From Aquatica leii (Eukaryota > Arthropoda > Insecta > Coleoptera > Lampyridae): a stretch of DNA of 64,000 bases. The position numbers were made by a program, and so were the translations under genes. Where the stretch lies: the NCBI GenBank assembly GCA_035610365.1, contig CM069438.1, positions 50,960,837-51,024,836 on the forward strand. Reading direction: 5' to 3'. This document shows, one piece after another, positions 47,690 to 58,235 of the stretch. Every line of letters begins with the position of its first letter. The first letter of the stretch is position 1. Below the pieces are notes generated by a model. That model worked only from the letters and a program-made list of their open reading frames with translations, did no database searches and was not told the origin of the DNA.

Positions 47690-48550
47690 TTTTTAACGAG
47701 CCTTAAGTTGGGTTCTGATCTTCTTATACTTCAACTCTTTCTGGCAAAACTGAAACTTCTCTAAAAGTTTGCATTCTGCAGTCTTGTGAAAACTTCTTGC
47801 AATTTCGAAATGCTTATCAAAGATGGGTGTGGCAACAATAATGTTGTCTAAATAGACAAAGACATTTGGTTCTAGCTTTGAGCCTAATTCTCGATCTATG
47901 AATCTTTGCCATGTAACCGAGGGGTTATGCAAACTAAACGGCATTCTAAATCTGAACAAGCCCCGTCCAGGGACTGTAAACGATGATTCTGCAACCGGAA
48001 TCCATCAGTATGCCGACTTTGTCAAGAGAAATGTAAGGTTACGGGTAAGCTTCCCGTTTTATTACCGCATTTAATTTCCTGAAATCGACACAGAAACGAT
48101 ACTTCTTCCTAACCACCATCTATACACTTCTGTACAACTGGAGTAACTGGATAATACCTTTAACCAAATCTGTACATGTTAACTGGTTTCCAGCTTTCTT
48201 AAAATGTTTCTGAAACAAATCATTTATTTCGGCCAGTTGATTATCCTCGACTACTGTCTCAGAGAATGAAACCTTAGTCTTCGGGCATCAGAGAAATTTC
48301 ATACCCTTCGTCGCAAATCAGGTGCAACTGCAAACTACTTCCAAAAATCTGTTCCTAAAATTAATGAATCTGACAGACCTGGTACAACAATCATCTCAAG
48401 CCGTTCAAGGAAAAAACACACCGAACTTCTCTGCCTTAAACAACCCTCGTAACGCATAACGCACGTCCGCAAGTGTACAGACATTTTCAAATCCACGTAT
48501 TAGAAGTTCATACTTCAACTCGTCCTGTAAAAGTCTATTCATCTCTAACT
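47690..48550 (-). pseudogene. Gypsy RT plus gag/protease scrap, unit C
   Basis: Minus-strand 'FRFRMPFSLHNPSVTWQRFI' and 'NVFVYLDNIIVATPIFDKH' with YLDN at 47843-47854, the same Asp-to-Asn change as unit B. Protease and gag-start scraps lie at 48350-48545. Confidence 0.75.
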
Positions 48551-48623
48551 AACTAATCAAAACTTACTACAAAAATACGCTTTATTGAAAACTCCTTCAA
48601 GAAGCTGCTTTACTTATCAAGCT

Positions 48624-48641
48624 GCCCCACGTTGGGCGCCA
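48624..48641 (-). other. Retroelement primer-binding-site motif, unit C
   Basis: TGGCGCCCAACGTGGGGC on minus, same context as in unit B. Confidence 0.6.
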
Positions 48642-48739
48642 TTTTGTAACAAAATGCTTGACTTCTGATTGCCAAGTCGTTTCCTGACCTCTATGCGCAA
48701 CTAGGCAACATCGGGAGTGGGTTTCAAACATTACTTAAA

Positions 48740-49440
48740 TTTTTAACCCTTTGAGACTGTTGTCTCCTTGTACGATTCTAGTCAAGATGCTGCTCCAACA
48801 GCTCTGGTTGGAGAGACTCCCTTGGGATGATCCAGTTCCAAATCACACCCTCGATAAGTGGAATGTGTTTTGTGACGAGCTACCAATTCTCAATGATTGT
48901 CCTATCTCATGGCATGCTGTATGCTCAAGTTCAACGTCGATCGAATTACATGGTTTCTCAGATGCCTTGATGCATGGACATGGTACGTGTAGTTATTTGA
49001 AGTCTTTTAATGATGATGACGCAGTTCATGTTACATTATTGTGTGTTAAATCCAAAGTTTCGCCATTGAAACCACTCACGATTTCAAAGCTGTGTGCTGC
49101 TTCCTTGCTTTCTAAGCTTTTTGTTTGTGTTCACAAGACGTTATCCAATTCACACAATGCTTCTTGTGAACTGATTCTACAATCGTTTTGGGTTGGCTGA
49201 ACATTCCCCCCCACCCCAATCTCACGAAAACTTTTGTTTGCAATCGAATTGCCGATTCTCAGAAACTGACTTATAGTTGTATTCGGTGTCATGTTCCGAG
49301 TAAATTGAATCCAGCAGATTTAGTCTCTTCCCACAGTAACTCTTTGTTTCCTCCCTTTGGTAGAAGGGCACGCATTGGTTGCAATACGATGGCCTCCTAC
49401 AAATCCATTTTCAAATGCATCAGCTCTTTCAGAGCTAAAA
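48740..49440 (+). pseudogene. BEL/Pao pol fragment, unit C (most complete)
   Basis: An open frame from 48751 to 49200 reads 'LLSPCTILVKMLLQQLWLER', 'LPWDDPVPNHTLDKWNVFCD', 'SIELHGFSDALMHGHGTCSY' and 'VHVTLLCVKSKVSPLKPLTI'. It continues in the next frame at 49188-49440 with 'KTFVCNRIADSQKLTYSC' and 'HVPSKLNPADLVS', matching BEL/Pao 'fVanRv..i.........w.HV....NPADl.SRG'. One frameshift separates the halves. Confidence 0.82.
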
Positions 49441-49519
49441 CAGTAAAGTGCTTGTCTTCATACGACCGTTTCCATATCAAAATTTTCAAATCTCAAAAAA
49501 CTTACAGCTGTCAGCTTAT

Positions 49520-49925
49520 TTTTTTATCTTTTCCTCTGTCACCAACAACATCCACCATTCGTCTGTGTCGATCGTCGTATTTATTTCTTTTTCGACGCGG
49601 TCGCAGTTACTTTTCTAGGAGATGACGCTTTTCCGGCGTCCGCCGGTTTCGCTTTTTTTAGCTAAGGAGCTTTCGGTTTCTTGGTCGGCATCTTGGGATT
49701 TTTTCGTTTTCGACGGCGACTTCGGTTGCTGTTTCGATGTCACGACGGCCGATTGTTGTTTTTTGTCGACGACTGCGTTGGCGGAAGCGGTTGCTATCGC
49801 CTGTTGTTTTTTCGGACGCGACTACTTTTTTTGCCTTTCTTTCTTGTCGATGTCGGATTCTTGAACGAACACGGCGACGCCTTGGCTCGCTTGGCACTCT
49901 CTACACTTTAGTGGGTTGTGGGAAG
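49520..49925 (-). pseudogene. H1-like basic tail, unit C
   Basis: Lys/Ala/Ser/Pro-rich text with 'MPTKKPKAP', then after a stop 'LKKAKPADAGKASSPRKV' and a terminal 'SKKK' stop. As in unit A, no linker-histone globular domain precedes it and frames are broken. Confidence 0.4.
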
Positions 49926-49932
49926 CCCGTGT

Positions 49933-50790
49933 ACGATCAGTCATGCTTGAGACTACTTCGTTGTTTTTTTTGCTTGGATCTTTAGGGCCTGTTTAGTGTT
50001 TTGGTAGAATAGAATCTCATACTCTCTGCTGTCGACTTTTTGATACAACTTCATTAGTTTTTTTTTTTTAATTTGCATATTACCATTCAAGATCTGCTTT
50101 TTACTTTCGAGTTTAGTTAGTTTTGAAGATTTATATCTGAAGACTGAGGTTTTATGAGATTTTAGGGCGTTGATCTTGACCGTGGTCTAAACTTCTCTCT
50201 TTTATATATCTCGTTTTTTTTCTTGATTTGCTTTGGATTTTTGCTTAGTCAGGTCTATAGGACTGCGTTTTGACTTCTGTGAATTTTACAGCCTTTTTTT
50301 ATATTATCTTTTCCGCTGGTTGAAGTTTCTTTGATTCTTGGAATAGTCATTCCGCTTCATGCGACTTTTGGAACACATCCGGTCGATTATATTTAGCGAA
50401 CTGGGAAACCCTCTTTCAATTTACGTTTCTTCTTGAGTTGAGTGTTATTGTATTTGGATTGGGTTTGGATTTTTGGGTTTGATTCTTGGCTTATCCTTAA
50501 ACTTCTGTCTTTTTTTAAGCTTCTTCTTGTCGTCTCCAGGGTTTAATTTTGCTGAGGGAGACTTGTTACACTGATTGTCATTTCACTTTACGGACGAGAA
50601 GAAACAGCCATTTTATTCACTTTTTACCGCTGTGAACGTTTGCGTATCTGAGTGTTATTTTACGACATCGGATGTGCTAAAAAAAACCTATTCTAGATAT
50701 TCGCCGATTAGGTTAATTACGCGACGTTTCACCTAGTTTTGTAAGATTTCCATGCTGTTTTTGTATTAGGTTGTTTTCGGAATATGTAAT
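49933..50790. other. T-rich unassigned sequence
   Basis: No gene. T/G-rich on the plus strand with many 'ttttttt' runs. It begins exactly where the tandem array stops and ends at an R1-clade RT fragment, so it may be that element's flank. Confidence 0.4.
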
Positions 50791-51920
50791 CTGTGGAGTC
50801 CAACGTGTTTGGTATCTTTGTAGACTTCAAAGTGGCATTTGAGCGACTAGCTGAGGTTGGTTGTGAGGAGCAAAACTTGTGGAAGGATTACTTCAGGGAG
50901 CGTATCATTTGACTTCAGGGAGTAGAGGATGTTGTCGAGAAACGAGCTTTGAGAGGATGTCAGGAGTGGTTGAATCTGATTAGCGAATGGGGATTAAGTG
51001 TCGGCGTGAGTGTTTCGCGACAGAAGACCGAGATGTTGATGATGAAGGGATCTTTCGCGGTTGCAAGACCACCGGCGATACGTCTGGAGGGCAGCCAGGT
51101 TAGTTTATCTACCTCTGTTCGCTATCTAGGCGTCTATGTCGGAGAGAGGATAAGCTTCAATCGTCACATAGAGGTAGTGCGTGGTAGGATCGTTCAGTTG
51201 AGTGGGATGATGAGACGAGTTCTCAGGAAAAAATGGGGCGTTAGAGGTGCAGCTGCTCGTGTCTGGTATTAGGACGTGATGTCGGCTTGTGCTTTGTACG
51301 CGTCGAGTGTGTGGTATCGTCGTTTGAATCTTCAGAGAATGGTTGTTTTGCTGAACCATGCGCCAAGAGTGGTCTTGTATGAGATGCTTCCGGTCTGTCG
51401 AACGGTGTCGACTGAGGCCTTAGAGGTTCTCTTTGGCGTCGTTCCGTTGGACATGGAGGCTCATATGCGAGGTGAGTTGTATGTTGTGCGTAAGCGGATT
51501 CCGCGCGATCCGATTGATTTGTTGAGCGAGGTAGAAAAGGCTGGGAGTAGGAGTGAAAAGGGTTCTGAAGGATAAGATTTTTGCGTGTTGGCAGAACCAG
51601 TGAGATTCGTGTAAGAAAAAAAGAGTGACTTTTCGCTTTGTGCTGACGATGTAGAGGTGTCTATGGTTAAATATCAGTTGGGCAGTTGGTTGTTTCTTTA
51701 CGGAACACGGTTGTTTCAACGGGTATCTGACTGTGTTCGTATGATGGGGAGGATTGGGAGCATGTGTTGTTGAAGTGTGAGAGGGCTGATCTGAAGTTTC
51801 CTTTAGAAGGGGTTGAGGTTGGTCCGGATCTTGATAAACTTTTGGGGGACGAGGCGACTTGGTGGAGATTTAAGGAATTTGCTGAGAGTGTGTTGAAACG
51901 AAAGAAGGCTGTGCCTTGAA
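50790..51920 (+). mobile_element. R1-clade retrotransposon fragment (RT end and C-terminus), second family
   Basis: Starts in RT with 'VFGIFVDFKVAFERLAEVGC' and 'LWKDYFRERII', then jumps over the YxDD region to 'LRGCQEWLNLISEWGLSVGV' (50950). 'SVRYLGVYVGERISFNRHIE', 'WGVRGAAARVWY', 'LPVCRTVSTEALEVLFGVVP' and the C-terminal 'DWEHVLLKCERADLKFPLEG' (about 51740-51810) follow. The 'YrTvSteAL.vl.G..Pl' block is typical of R1/TRAS/SART-type elements and differs from the R1-like family at 23290. It is broken by one stop near 51270 and later frameshifts. Confidence 0.8.
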
Positions 51921-51929
51921 TCTTGTGGT

Positions 51930-52500
51930 TTTGCGCTTGTTTATGTATGTCTGTCATTCTGGGATGATGAGATGGATGAATACAGTATGCAAGTAGAGAA
52001 AAGTGTAGAGTGGTTAGAACCAACACTATCTGTGGCTCCCTTGTGCGTAACCTCGCTGTACTCGCACATCGATAGACGCGGCACTGCTGATCTCGAACCA
52101 ACAGGCTTGGCGCGCCTGCACAACTCTAGCCGGCGTCACCTACGCCTCAGATTACAGGATCTAGAATAAGTAGGAGTCGGTTCTTGTCTGGTGGATTCCT
52201 TTCGAGAACTGGCTTTGAAAAGTCCAACCGTAACTTGTAACGAAACGAAAATAAAGTCCACCATTTTGAACAAATTGAAAATCAATTTTAAAATAGTGCG
52301 TAGACTTTATCCTTATCCTCGTATATCCCACAAGTGCCAAAACGATCCCCACTCTAAAACCGGCACTGAAAGAACGAAAAAGGATATAAAAGCGGCTGCA
52401 CGGTCTAGGATGGCATCTTTCTTTCCGTTGTAGTCCGAGTGGCAACACCACCTAAAGAGATTTGCCGGCAACTTTATTTTAACGTATCAGAAGTTGTCTA
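51930..52500. other. Unassigned flank between R1 and BEL/Pao fragments
   Basis: No recognised product. A GC-richer patch at 52030-52150 could be a SINE-like scrap, but no A/B box pair was found. Confidence 0.35.
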
Positions 52501-52805
52501 CCCTTTTTTGTCAAACAAAAACCATTTTGAATTTCCCGCAGTTACTCCTTTATATAAAGATTCCAACGATTTGAATTCTTTGACCGCCGCCCATTTCCTT
52601 TTTGAGCGCACTCTAACGGCTGTACCTGAACATGCTACACTTGAATACCTGCTTCAAAACTTTCAACATTTCAAGTCATTCAATCCGCGCATCAACATTT
52701 TGCAGATAAGAATATGTCTCTGAACACCGGACGAAATAAATGGCAATGAAATAATTCTGAACTACAAGTCGATACTCTGTTAATTAAGAATGACAATCAG
52801 CTTCC
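52500..52805 (+). pseudogene. BEL/Pao integrase C-terminal fragment
   Basis: 'PLYKDSNDLNSLTAAHFLFE' and 'LTAVPEH' match BEL/Pao integrase 'p...dpnDl..LTP.HFLiG.pl.aiPe'. A following frame has 'GRNKW', then 'LLIKNDNQLPPG', matching 'lvlikddn.pP..W'. One frameshift separates them near 52720. The fragment ends where a small hairpin element begins. Confidence 0.7.
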
Positions 52806-52890
52806 CCCAGGCAGCACATTACGTTTTATTGACGTCAAAATGACGTACGAGACGTCATTAAGACGTGTCAATGTCAATGTGCTGCGTGGG
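52806..52890. mobile_element. 85-bp hairpin element rich in TGACGT
   Basis: Ends CCCAGGCAGCACATT and AATGTGCTGCGTGGG are complementary apart from 1-2 bases. The interior has TGACGTCA-like half-sites (gacgtc, tgacgta, gacgtcat, gacgtgtca). It is inserted right at the end of the BEL/Pao integrase fragment. It looks like a MITE core or solo terminal hairpin. Confidence 0.6.
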
Positions 52891-54942
52891 CCGTTTCACT
52901 GAATGTTAGGAAGAATAAATTTACACCTCCAGCCTCCATATTAACCACATGGGGTGTGATTCGCCGATAGTTTAATCGAGAATTTGCCCTCTACCTTTAA
53001 ATATTTAGGTTGTGTTTGCTTAAGGCCTCTAGTGATAGTGCCAGTTAAGGTGTTAGATTAAGTTTATATTAAACATGTTTCGTATTCGTACATTTTGTCG
53101 AAAGCTTTGCCTTTCAAGGCCAGGGGTATGTTAAGGCCTCTGTTGGACCAATGATTTGATTTTAGTTTAAGTACGTGCCTGTAAAAGGTGCAAACCCATA
53201 TGAATAAGAAATGAGGTTAAGTTATAGTAGGGTAAACCAAAAATGAAGAAAACCCCGTTTTTAGGAAAAGGAGAACTTATAAGTTTATATATATTTCTTG
53301 TCCATAGAGAAATTTAAGAACCAGCAAGCTACGCAATACAAAGTCTACACTGCCATAGACACCGAGAGATCAACACAATCAGGTGCCGATTCTTAAGTTC
53401 TCTAAATACGAAGAAGTTTTTAGTCGTGAGCCATCATTGCAGACACAAAGGTATTATCATTTTAGAGTTTGAGTTGACTTTTACCGTAGGTACACTAAAA
53501 CTAAATGCCCTTGACTGATATAAAAAATAATTCAAACAAGTTTTATTAGTTTTGCAAAAAAATCCAGTGCACTATAACCTCAAATAAAGTAGAAGCCTAA
53601 CCTTTGTATACTGGATGCGCATGCCCGTATTTCTAAACGCCCATCGACAGGTCCTCTAGGAGTCCACTCGTACGCCATCGTCTTCAATTAACACTAACAG
53701 TTGGTTTTTATATAATAAAAAATACAATTTAGAAGAAAAAGTATAAACTCCATTTAAGTTTTAAAAGCGATAGTCACTTTTTTCGGCGTCGGTCCCTTCC
53801 ATTAAAAATTTTTCGCACCAACGCCATCTCGTAATTTTAAAGCAAATTCTTAGAAAAACTCAAAATTTCATTGTGTATTAACAATAAAACACAGTAGAGC
53901 TTAATTTCGTGATCCAAAAAGGCTGCTCAAGTAAATTTAACAACCTATTTATGGCACGACTAAAACAAATGTGTTTATACAGGGTGCTACTAAAGCAAGA
54001 GTGAAGTATAAAACTACGTCCATTGATCCAGAGATTATCTTCGTTTTACGCACTCAAAATTCTTTGCTTCGGTTATTAATGTCGCTTCTTCTACCTATGT
54101 TTATCCTTTAACTTAACTCAAACTTGTTTTCTTCTTTATACCAAGCCGTTTTGTTCTAATTTTGTAAAACTGTAATGAATGTTCGTTCCCTGGTTGTGAT
54201 CTAACGAGCCACTCCTCTTTCTGCCCACGACCCAATCAAAAACCACCAAACTACTAACTTAAACAAAAACGTTGGTTCAAATTTCCAGCGTTGAAAGCCT
54301 CCGATATATCAAAACTTTTAATAGCAATTAAAAAAATGATAACACAAAGTAAATGCGTACATTTTTACATTAAACAAATCGGTACAGATTACAAATTATT
54401 AATTTTTTTTTTACATCTTGCGGAGCTACATTACAACATATATTTAATTAGTAATTCATCTATTACCTAATGACTAGAATACTGATTAAATTAAGTCTTT
54501 TTGTTTTTGTATTAACATCTAATATCGATAAAGCAAAGCCTGTAGTAGGAAACTTTCAGAGAGTGCTCGTCATACTTTTGTTTTTTAATAATTAAGCGAA
54601 TAAATACTGTTTACTTGGTCAAAATACAAAATGGAATAGTAATTAAGTACGTCCAAATACTTGAGGTATGAAAAACTACAAATAGTACAAAATCCTAAAA
54701 CATTCGTATCAAAAACTATGATTCAAAGTCTTCCGTCTCCGAATAATGAATGAGTATGTGAGGTGTGCTTTCTATCTACAAGAAGCGGTTCTTAACAACA
54801 ACAAAATAGAACAAAAGTTATCACAATTAAATCAATCGTAATCAGGGGAGATTCACAAATATGGCAATGAGCGGTGTTACAAATTAATTTCGAACGCACG
54901 ATGGCACTAAATTATGTTTACAAAAAATATGAGAGAATTTGT
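52891..54942. other. Intergenic and presumed RASGEF1 3' UTR side
   Basis: AT-rich. The part nearest 54942 is probably RASGEF1 3' UTR. 'tatacagggtg' near 53977 resembles the end of insect mariner MITEs, but no partner end was located. No other gene is seen. Confidence 0.4.
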
Positions 54943-56382
54943 TTAGGCCGAGTTTCCTTCGGCCTTAAGACTTTTGCATCGTTCTTTCTCTTGGTTGTTT
55001 TCGGGTTGTTCGCATTCGAAGCTTGCCAAAGCTAAGGCGTTCTCGCTTAGTACGGGTCCACGTTGCAGAACCGCTATAATTTTCGGGTCTTTCTCGAAAG
55101 GACAGGTCACTTGTTTCCACGCCATGAATTCGGTCACTTGTTTGGCCAGTTGCCAGAATTTTTCAAAATTTATGTGTCCATTCGGTAATCTGCAACAAAT
55201 TTTTTTACATTTTCTGTTATTAGTTTGTACGACTTACTTGTTCGAACATCCTTGATTAAGAAAATATAAATCTTTGACTAAGAGGCTGAAAAATGGTATG
55301 ACGATGCGTTGTCTTTGGTCTGTAGCTCCAGCGCTACGCCACATCGCCGCTTTTAAGGTACTTCTGTAGCTGCTAAAGTTGCTGCTCGGGTCCATCTGAT
55401 GCTCCAGAATGGCAAACTTCCCCGATTGAATTTTGTGCCACTAAAAATTTCCGCGTTAAAATGATGGTATCGCGTTGATACCAGTTACTCACCGTCTTTT
55501 TCAACCTGGACACGGGAGACATATTAAGGCCGGCGATTATAGCCATTAGACTATTAAAATTTCCAATGTTAAAGCACTCGCGTCCCGTCTCTATCCAGTA
55601 CTCGACAACGCGCACTCTTTGTTTCTTTTTTAAATGCCTAATCACTTGAGTCGCGACGAAATAACTTAGCCTATTGAACCACTGAACGTACTGTTCTAAA
55701 TTGTGCGTCTTCTTCATATCTTTGAACGACGTTTCAATGTGAGGGTTTTCTTTCGCAAACGCTTGTACGAATTCTTCAGGTCCTATGTACGACAATCGTT
55801 CGAGCTCGACGTGCGTTAATTGTTGGGCGAGCACTTCGGGTTTCGGACAGAATTCGGTGATATCGGTGCCGTCGTCCATCGGCAGCTGGGGTTCTTCCAA
55901 GAACTTTTCGTAATTCTCTAAAGCGGTGAGTCTTTGTAATAAGTTGTGGAGCAGAGAACTGACGTTCGCTCGTAAGCTGGAGCTGAGGCAACAGCATTGT
56001 TGCGTGATTGTACGCACGTGTTGCATCACCCGCTCGTCCCTGTAAACGAATGTTAAGACGTTGCTTCTACGAGAGTAAAAGAAACTCACCTGAAATCGTA
56101 CGGAAAAGTTTCGGTCCATTCCGCCAGCAATTGAACTAAGTGTTCGGCGAACCTAAACAGGCCCGGATGCGTGGTGTTACTCGAAGCCCCCAGGCCTTGT
56201 TGGATTTCGCAGAGGTTTCGCACCCGTGCCAACAAATCGTGGGGTTTTATGAACAGGCGCGACGATAACAGGAATGCAAATAGGTACGCTCGATCTGGGT
56301 AATACGTTTCTGTAGGAACCATGTGTTGAATTAGTGCTTCTAATGGACCGGATACTAAGTTGCCGTCTCGATACACAAGGGC
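54943..56382 (-). CDS. RASGEF1-family guanine nucleotide exchange factor, 3' four exons
   Basis: RASGEF1 proteins are cytoplasmic exchange factors; vertebrate members act on Rap2. Coding exons (minus): 56382-56090, 56039-55493, 55440-55238 and 55189-54943, with 47-52-bp GT-AG introns. The total of 1290 nt (429 residues) is in frame throughout. The RasGEF N-terminal (REM) region has 'DGNLVSGPLEALIQHMVPTE', 'YYPDRAYLFAFLLSSRLFI' and 'EWTETFPYDFRDERV'. The CDC25 catalytic domain has 'LAQQLTHVELERLSYIGPEE', 'VQWFNRLSYFVATQVI', 'ECFNIGNFNSLMAIIAGLNM', 'ILEHQMDPSSNF', 'IVIPFFSLLVKDLYFLNQGC' and 'LPNGHINFEKFWQLAKQV'. Human RASGEF1B has 473 residues, so about 40 N-terminal residues are missing. 'CTGTACCTACAG' before the first exon looks like an acceptor, placing the first exon(s) beyond the satellite or outside the window. 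Which of the family's members it corresponds to is uncertain. Confidence 0.93.
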
Positions 56383-56477
56383 CTGTAGGTACAGCAAATG
56401 TTTTAAACACACATCAATACTGGGTGAGCCAAAAAGAGCAGACATATTTTATGCAGTTGGTTGAACCTCTTCGCGTT

Positions 56478-56919
56478 TTTTATACCTACGACCGATCCTG
56501 GCGAGTGCGAGTTAAGATACTTTAGGACCGTGACGTTTAAGTTCCTGTGATTCAAATACCTCATCTCATTTCGCCCGATTTATTTTACTTTTATTTCTAA
56601 TTACAACCACGGTCACTCCTCGCTACTGTGAACTAAAACAAAGACGACATTGCGTCATGTCGTACTCAATCAATAGAAAAACGAATTTAAGCTACATCGT
56701 TATGTGTTATACCAAACGCGAGTATTTCCTTTCCATATAGTCTATTTCTAATTATACCTACGACCGCTCCAGGCGTGTGTGAGTTAGGGTGCTTTAGAAG
56801 CCAGTCCCAATCAGCGAAAGGATGCGCCATGGCATAGTTCATCAAGGAATGACTGCAAATGAATTACAAACTCACACAAGCGTTCCTGATTTAATTTAGA
56901 TAACCGAGTTCCAGCTATA
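56478..56919. repeat. ~325-bp satellite, first block
   Basis: About one and a half monomers, recognised by 'cctacgaccg.tcc' near 56484 and 56757 and by 'gttccagct'. It begins about 100 bp upstream of the first visible RASGEF1 exon and is cut by the mariner at 56920. Confidence 0.8.
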
Positions 56920-58233
56920 CAGGAATCGGCATAAGTCAGGCAACAAATTTTTGCATTAAGAGAAAAAAATGCAGCGTCAAAATGAATTTATTCAAAGAAA
57001 TTACAAACGGGATTCGAAAAAGGGTTACTGTAAGTATTCAAACTGATGCCCATCTTGATCAATGCATTTATTCAACGTTTCTCAACGGAGATGCAGGTCC
57101 GGCGAACCACGTCAAGCTGTCCGTAAAGATTTTCAAATTCTTCTTTAATTGCAGTTCGGAGGTCGGTAAGGGTGCGTTGTCCTCTTGAGAAAGCCCCACA
57201 GGAAGAAATCACAGGGTGTCAGGTCACATAACCGTGCGGGCCACTCAACGATTCCTCATCTGCCTATCAATTCTCCAAAATGAACATTAAAGTACTTCCG
57301 CACACATAACTCGTAGTGCGGCAAAGCTCCATCTTGCATGAAATGACGGATGTTCGCGAGTGTTGACTCGTTGTCCATTTGCCCACGTAAATCTTCGAGT
57401 ATTTCCAGATAACTTTGGCCCGTCAAGTTACCCTCAAAAAAGTACGGACCCACGAGACCTCCCGCATGGATACCTGCCCACACACACCCCCCAAGCAGGT
57501 TTAATTCTTCTTCAATGAAGACGTGAGGATTCTGGTCGTTCCAGTACACGCAGTTATGCTGATTGACCGGTTCAGCTTGAAGGTTGCTTCATCCGACCAC
57601 AAAATGGAACGCTGGAACTGCGGATCATCCCGACTGCATCCGAGGTACCACTCGCAAAATTCCAATCTGCGATCGAAATCATCCTCGTGAAGGAGACGCG
57701 GACGGTAAACTCGATAGTGCATGCGTTTCAGCATTCGTCGTAAAGAACGATCGGATATTTGAAGTTCTCCCGATAGCCGCACTGCAGATTGGTTCGGCTG
57801 CTCAACAAACGCCAGCGCTACTGCTTCCATATTTTCGTTAGTTGTTACAGATACCGGTCGTCCAGAACGCGGGGCGTCGGCAACAGAGCCCGTTGTTAAG
57901 AATTTCTGCTACATCTTCCACACTGTTGAACGATTTGGTAGCGGCGAGTTCAGAAATTGTTGTTGAAATTCGGTAAACATAGTTTCGTAATCCGCGTTCG
58001 TACGAAGATACGACGTAACAAAAAAAAACTTTCTTGAAGCGTGAACTTGTATCGGTTCTTCATTCCGAAAACGCGTCTACTCGACGAGCACGTGTAATCA
58101 TGACACCGACACAGCTGTCTGAAGCACGACCATGCTTCGCGTTAATGTTTTTCGACAGCGTTGTCAGACTTATGAGCGTTGCCGGACTTATGCCAATTTT
58201 TCGAGAGCGTTGCCTGACTTGTGCCGACCCCTG
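56920..58233 (-). mobile_element. 1314-bp Tc1/mariner element with intact ends and TA duplication
   Basis: The 25-bp terminal inverted repeats start CAGG and end GTCAGGCAAC, matching at 22 of 25 positions (left 56920-56944, right 58209-58233). TA flanks both sides (56918-56919 and 58234-58235) and the host satellite resumes in register. Three direct repeats of 'aagtc.g.caacgct' type sit just inside the right end (about 58155-58230). The transposase inside is broken, so the element is non-autonomous now. Confidence 0.9.
57025..58063 (-). pseudogene. Mariner-type transposase, degenerate
   Basis: About 346 codons from ATG at 58063 ('MKNRYKFTLQE') to TAA at 57025 ('CIDQDGHQFEYLQ'). An N-terminal helix-turn-helix region includes 'FTEFQQQF' and 'SGRPVSV'. 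The DDE core has 'SILWSDEATFKLN' (first Asp), 'MQDGALPHYE' (second Asp) and 'CDLTPCDFFLWGFLK' (third Asp). Lesions are a frameshift in an A/T run near 58040, an in-frame TAG at 57909-57911, a frameshift near 57560 and a TGA at 57256-57258. This fits the insect SETMAR-like/mariner group; the exact family is unresolved. Confidence 0.85.
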
Positions 58234-58235
58234 TA

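Larger units (their letters stand above)
47407..49932. repeat. Composite tandem unit C
   Basis: Third copy, 2526 bp, with neither the MITE nor the foldback insertion. It is therefore the best view of the ancestral unit. It ends at 'aagcccgtgta', after which sequence is unrelated to the array. Confidence 0.85.

Noticed and set aside
51420..52101. Minus-strand ORFs opposite the R1 fragment
   Set aside because: Antisense shadows of the R1-clade C-terminal region on plus.
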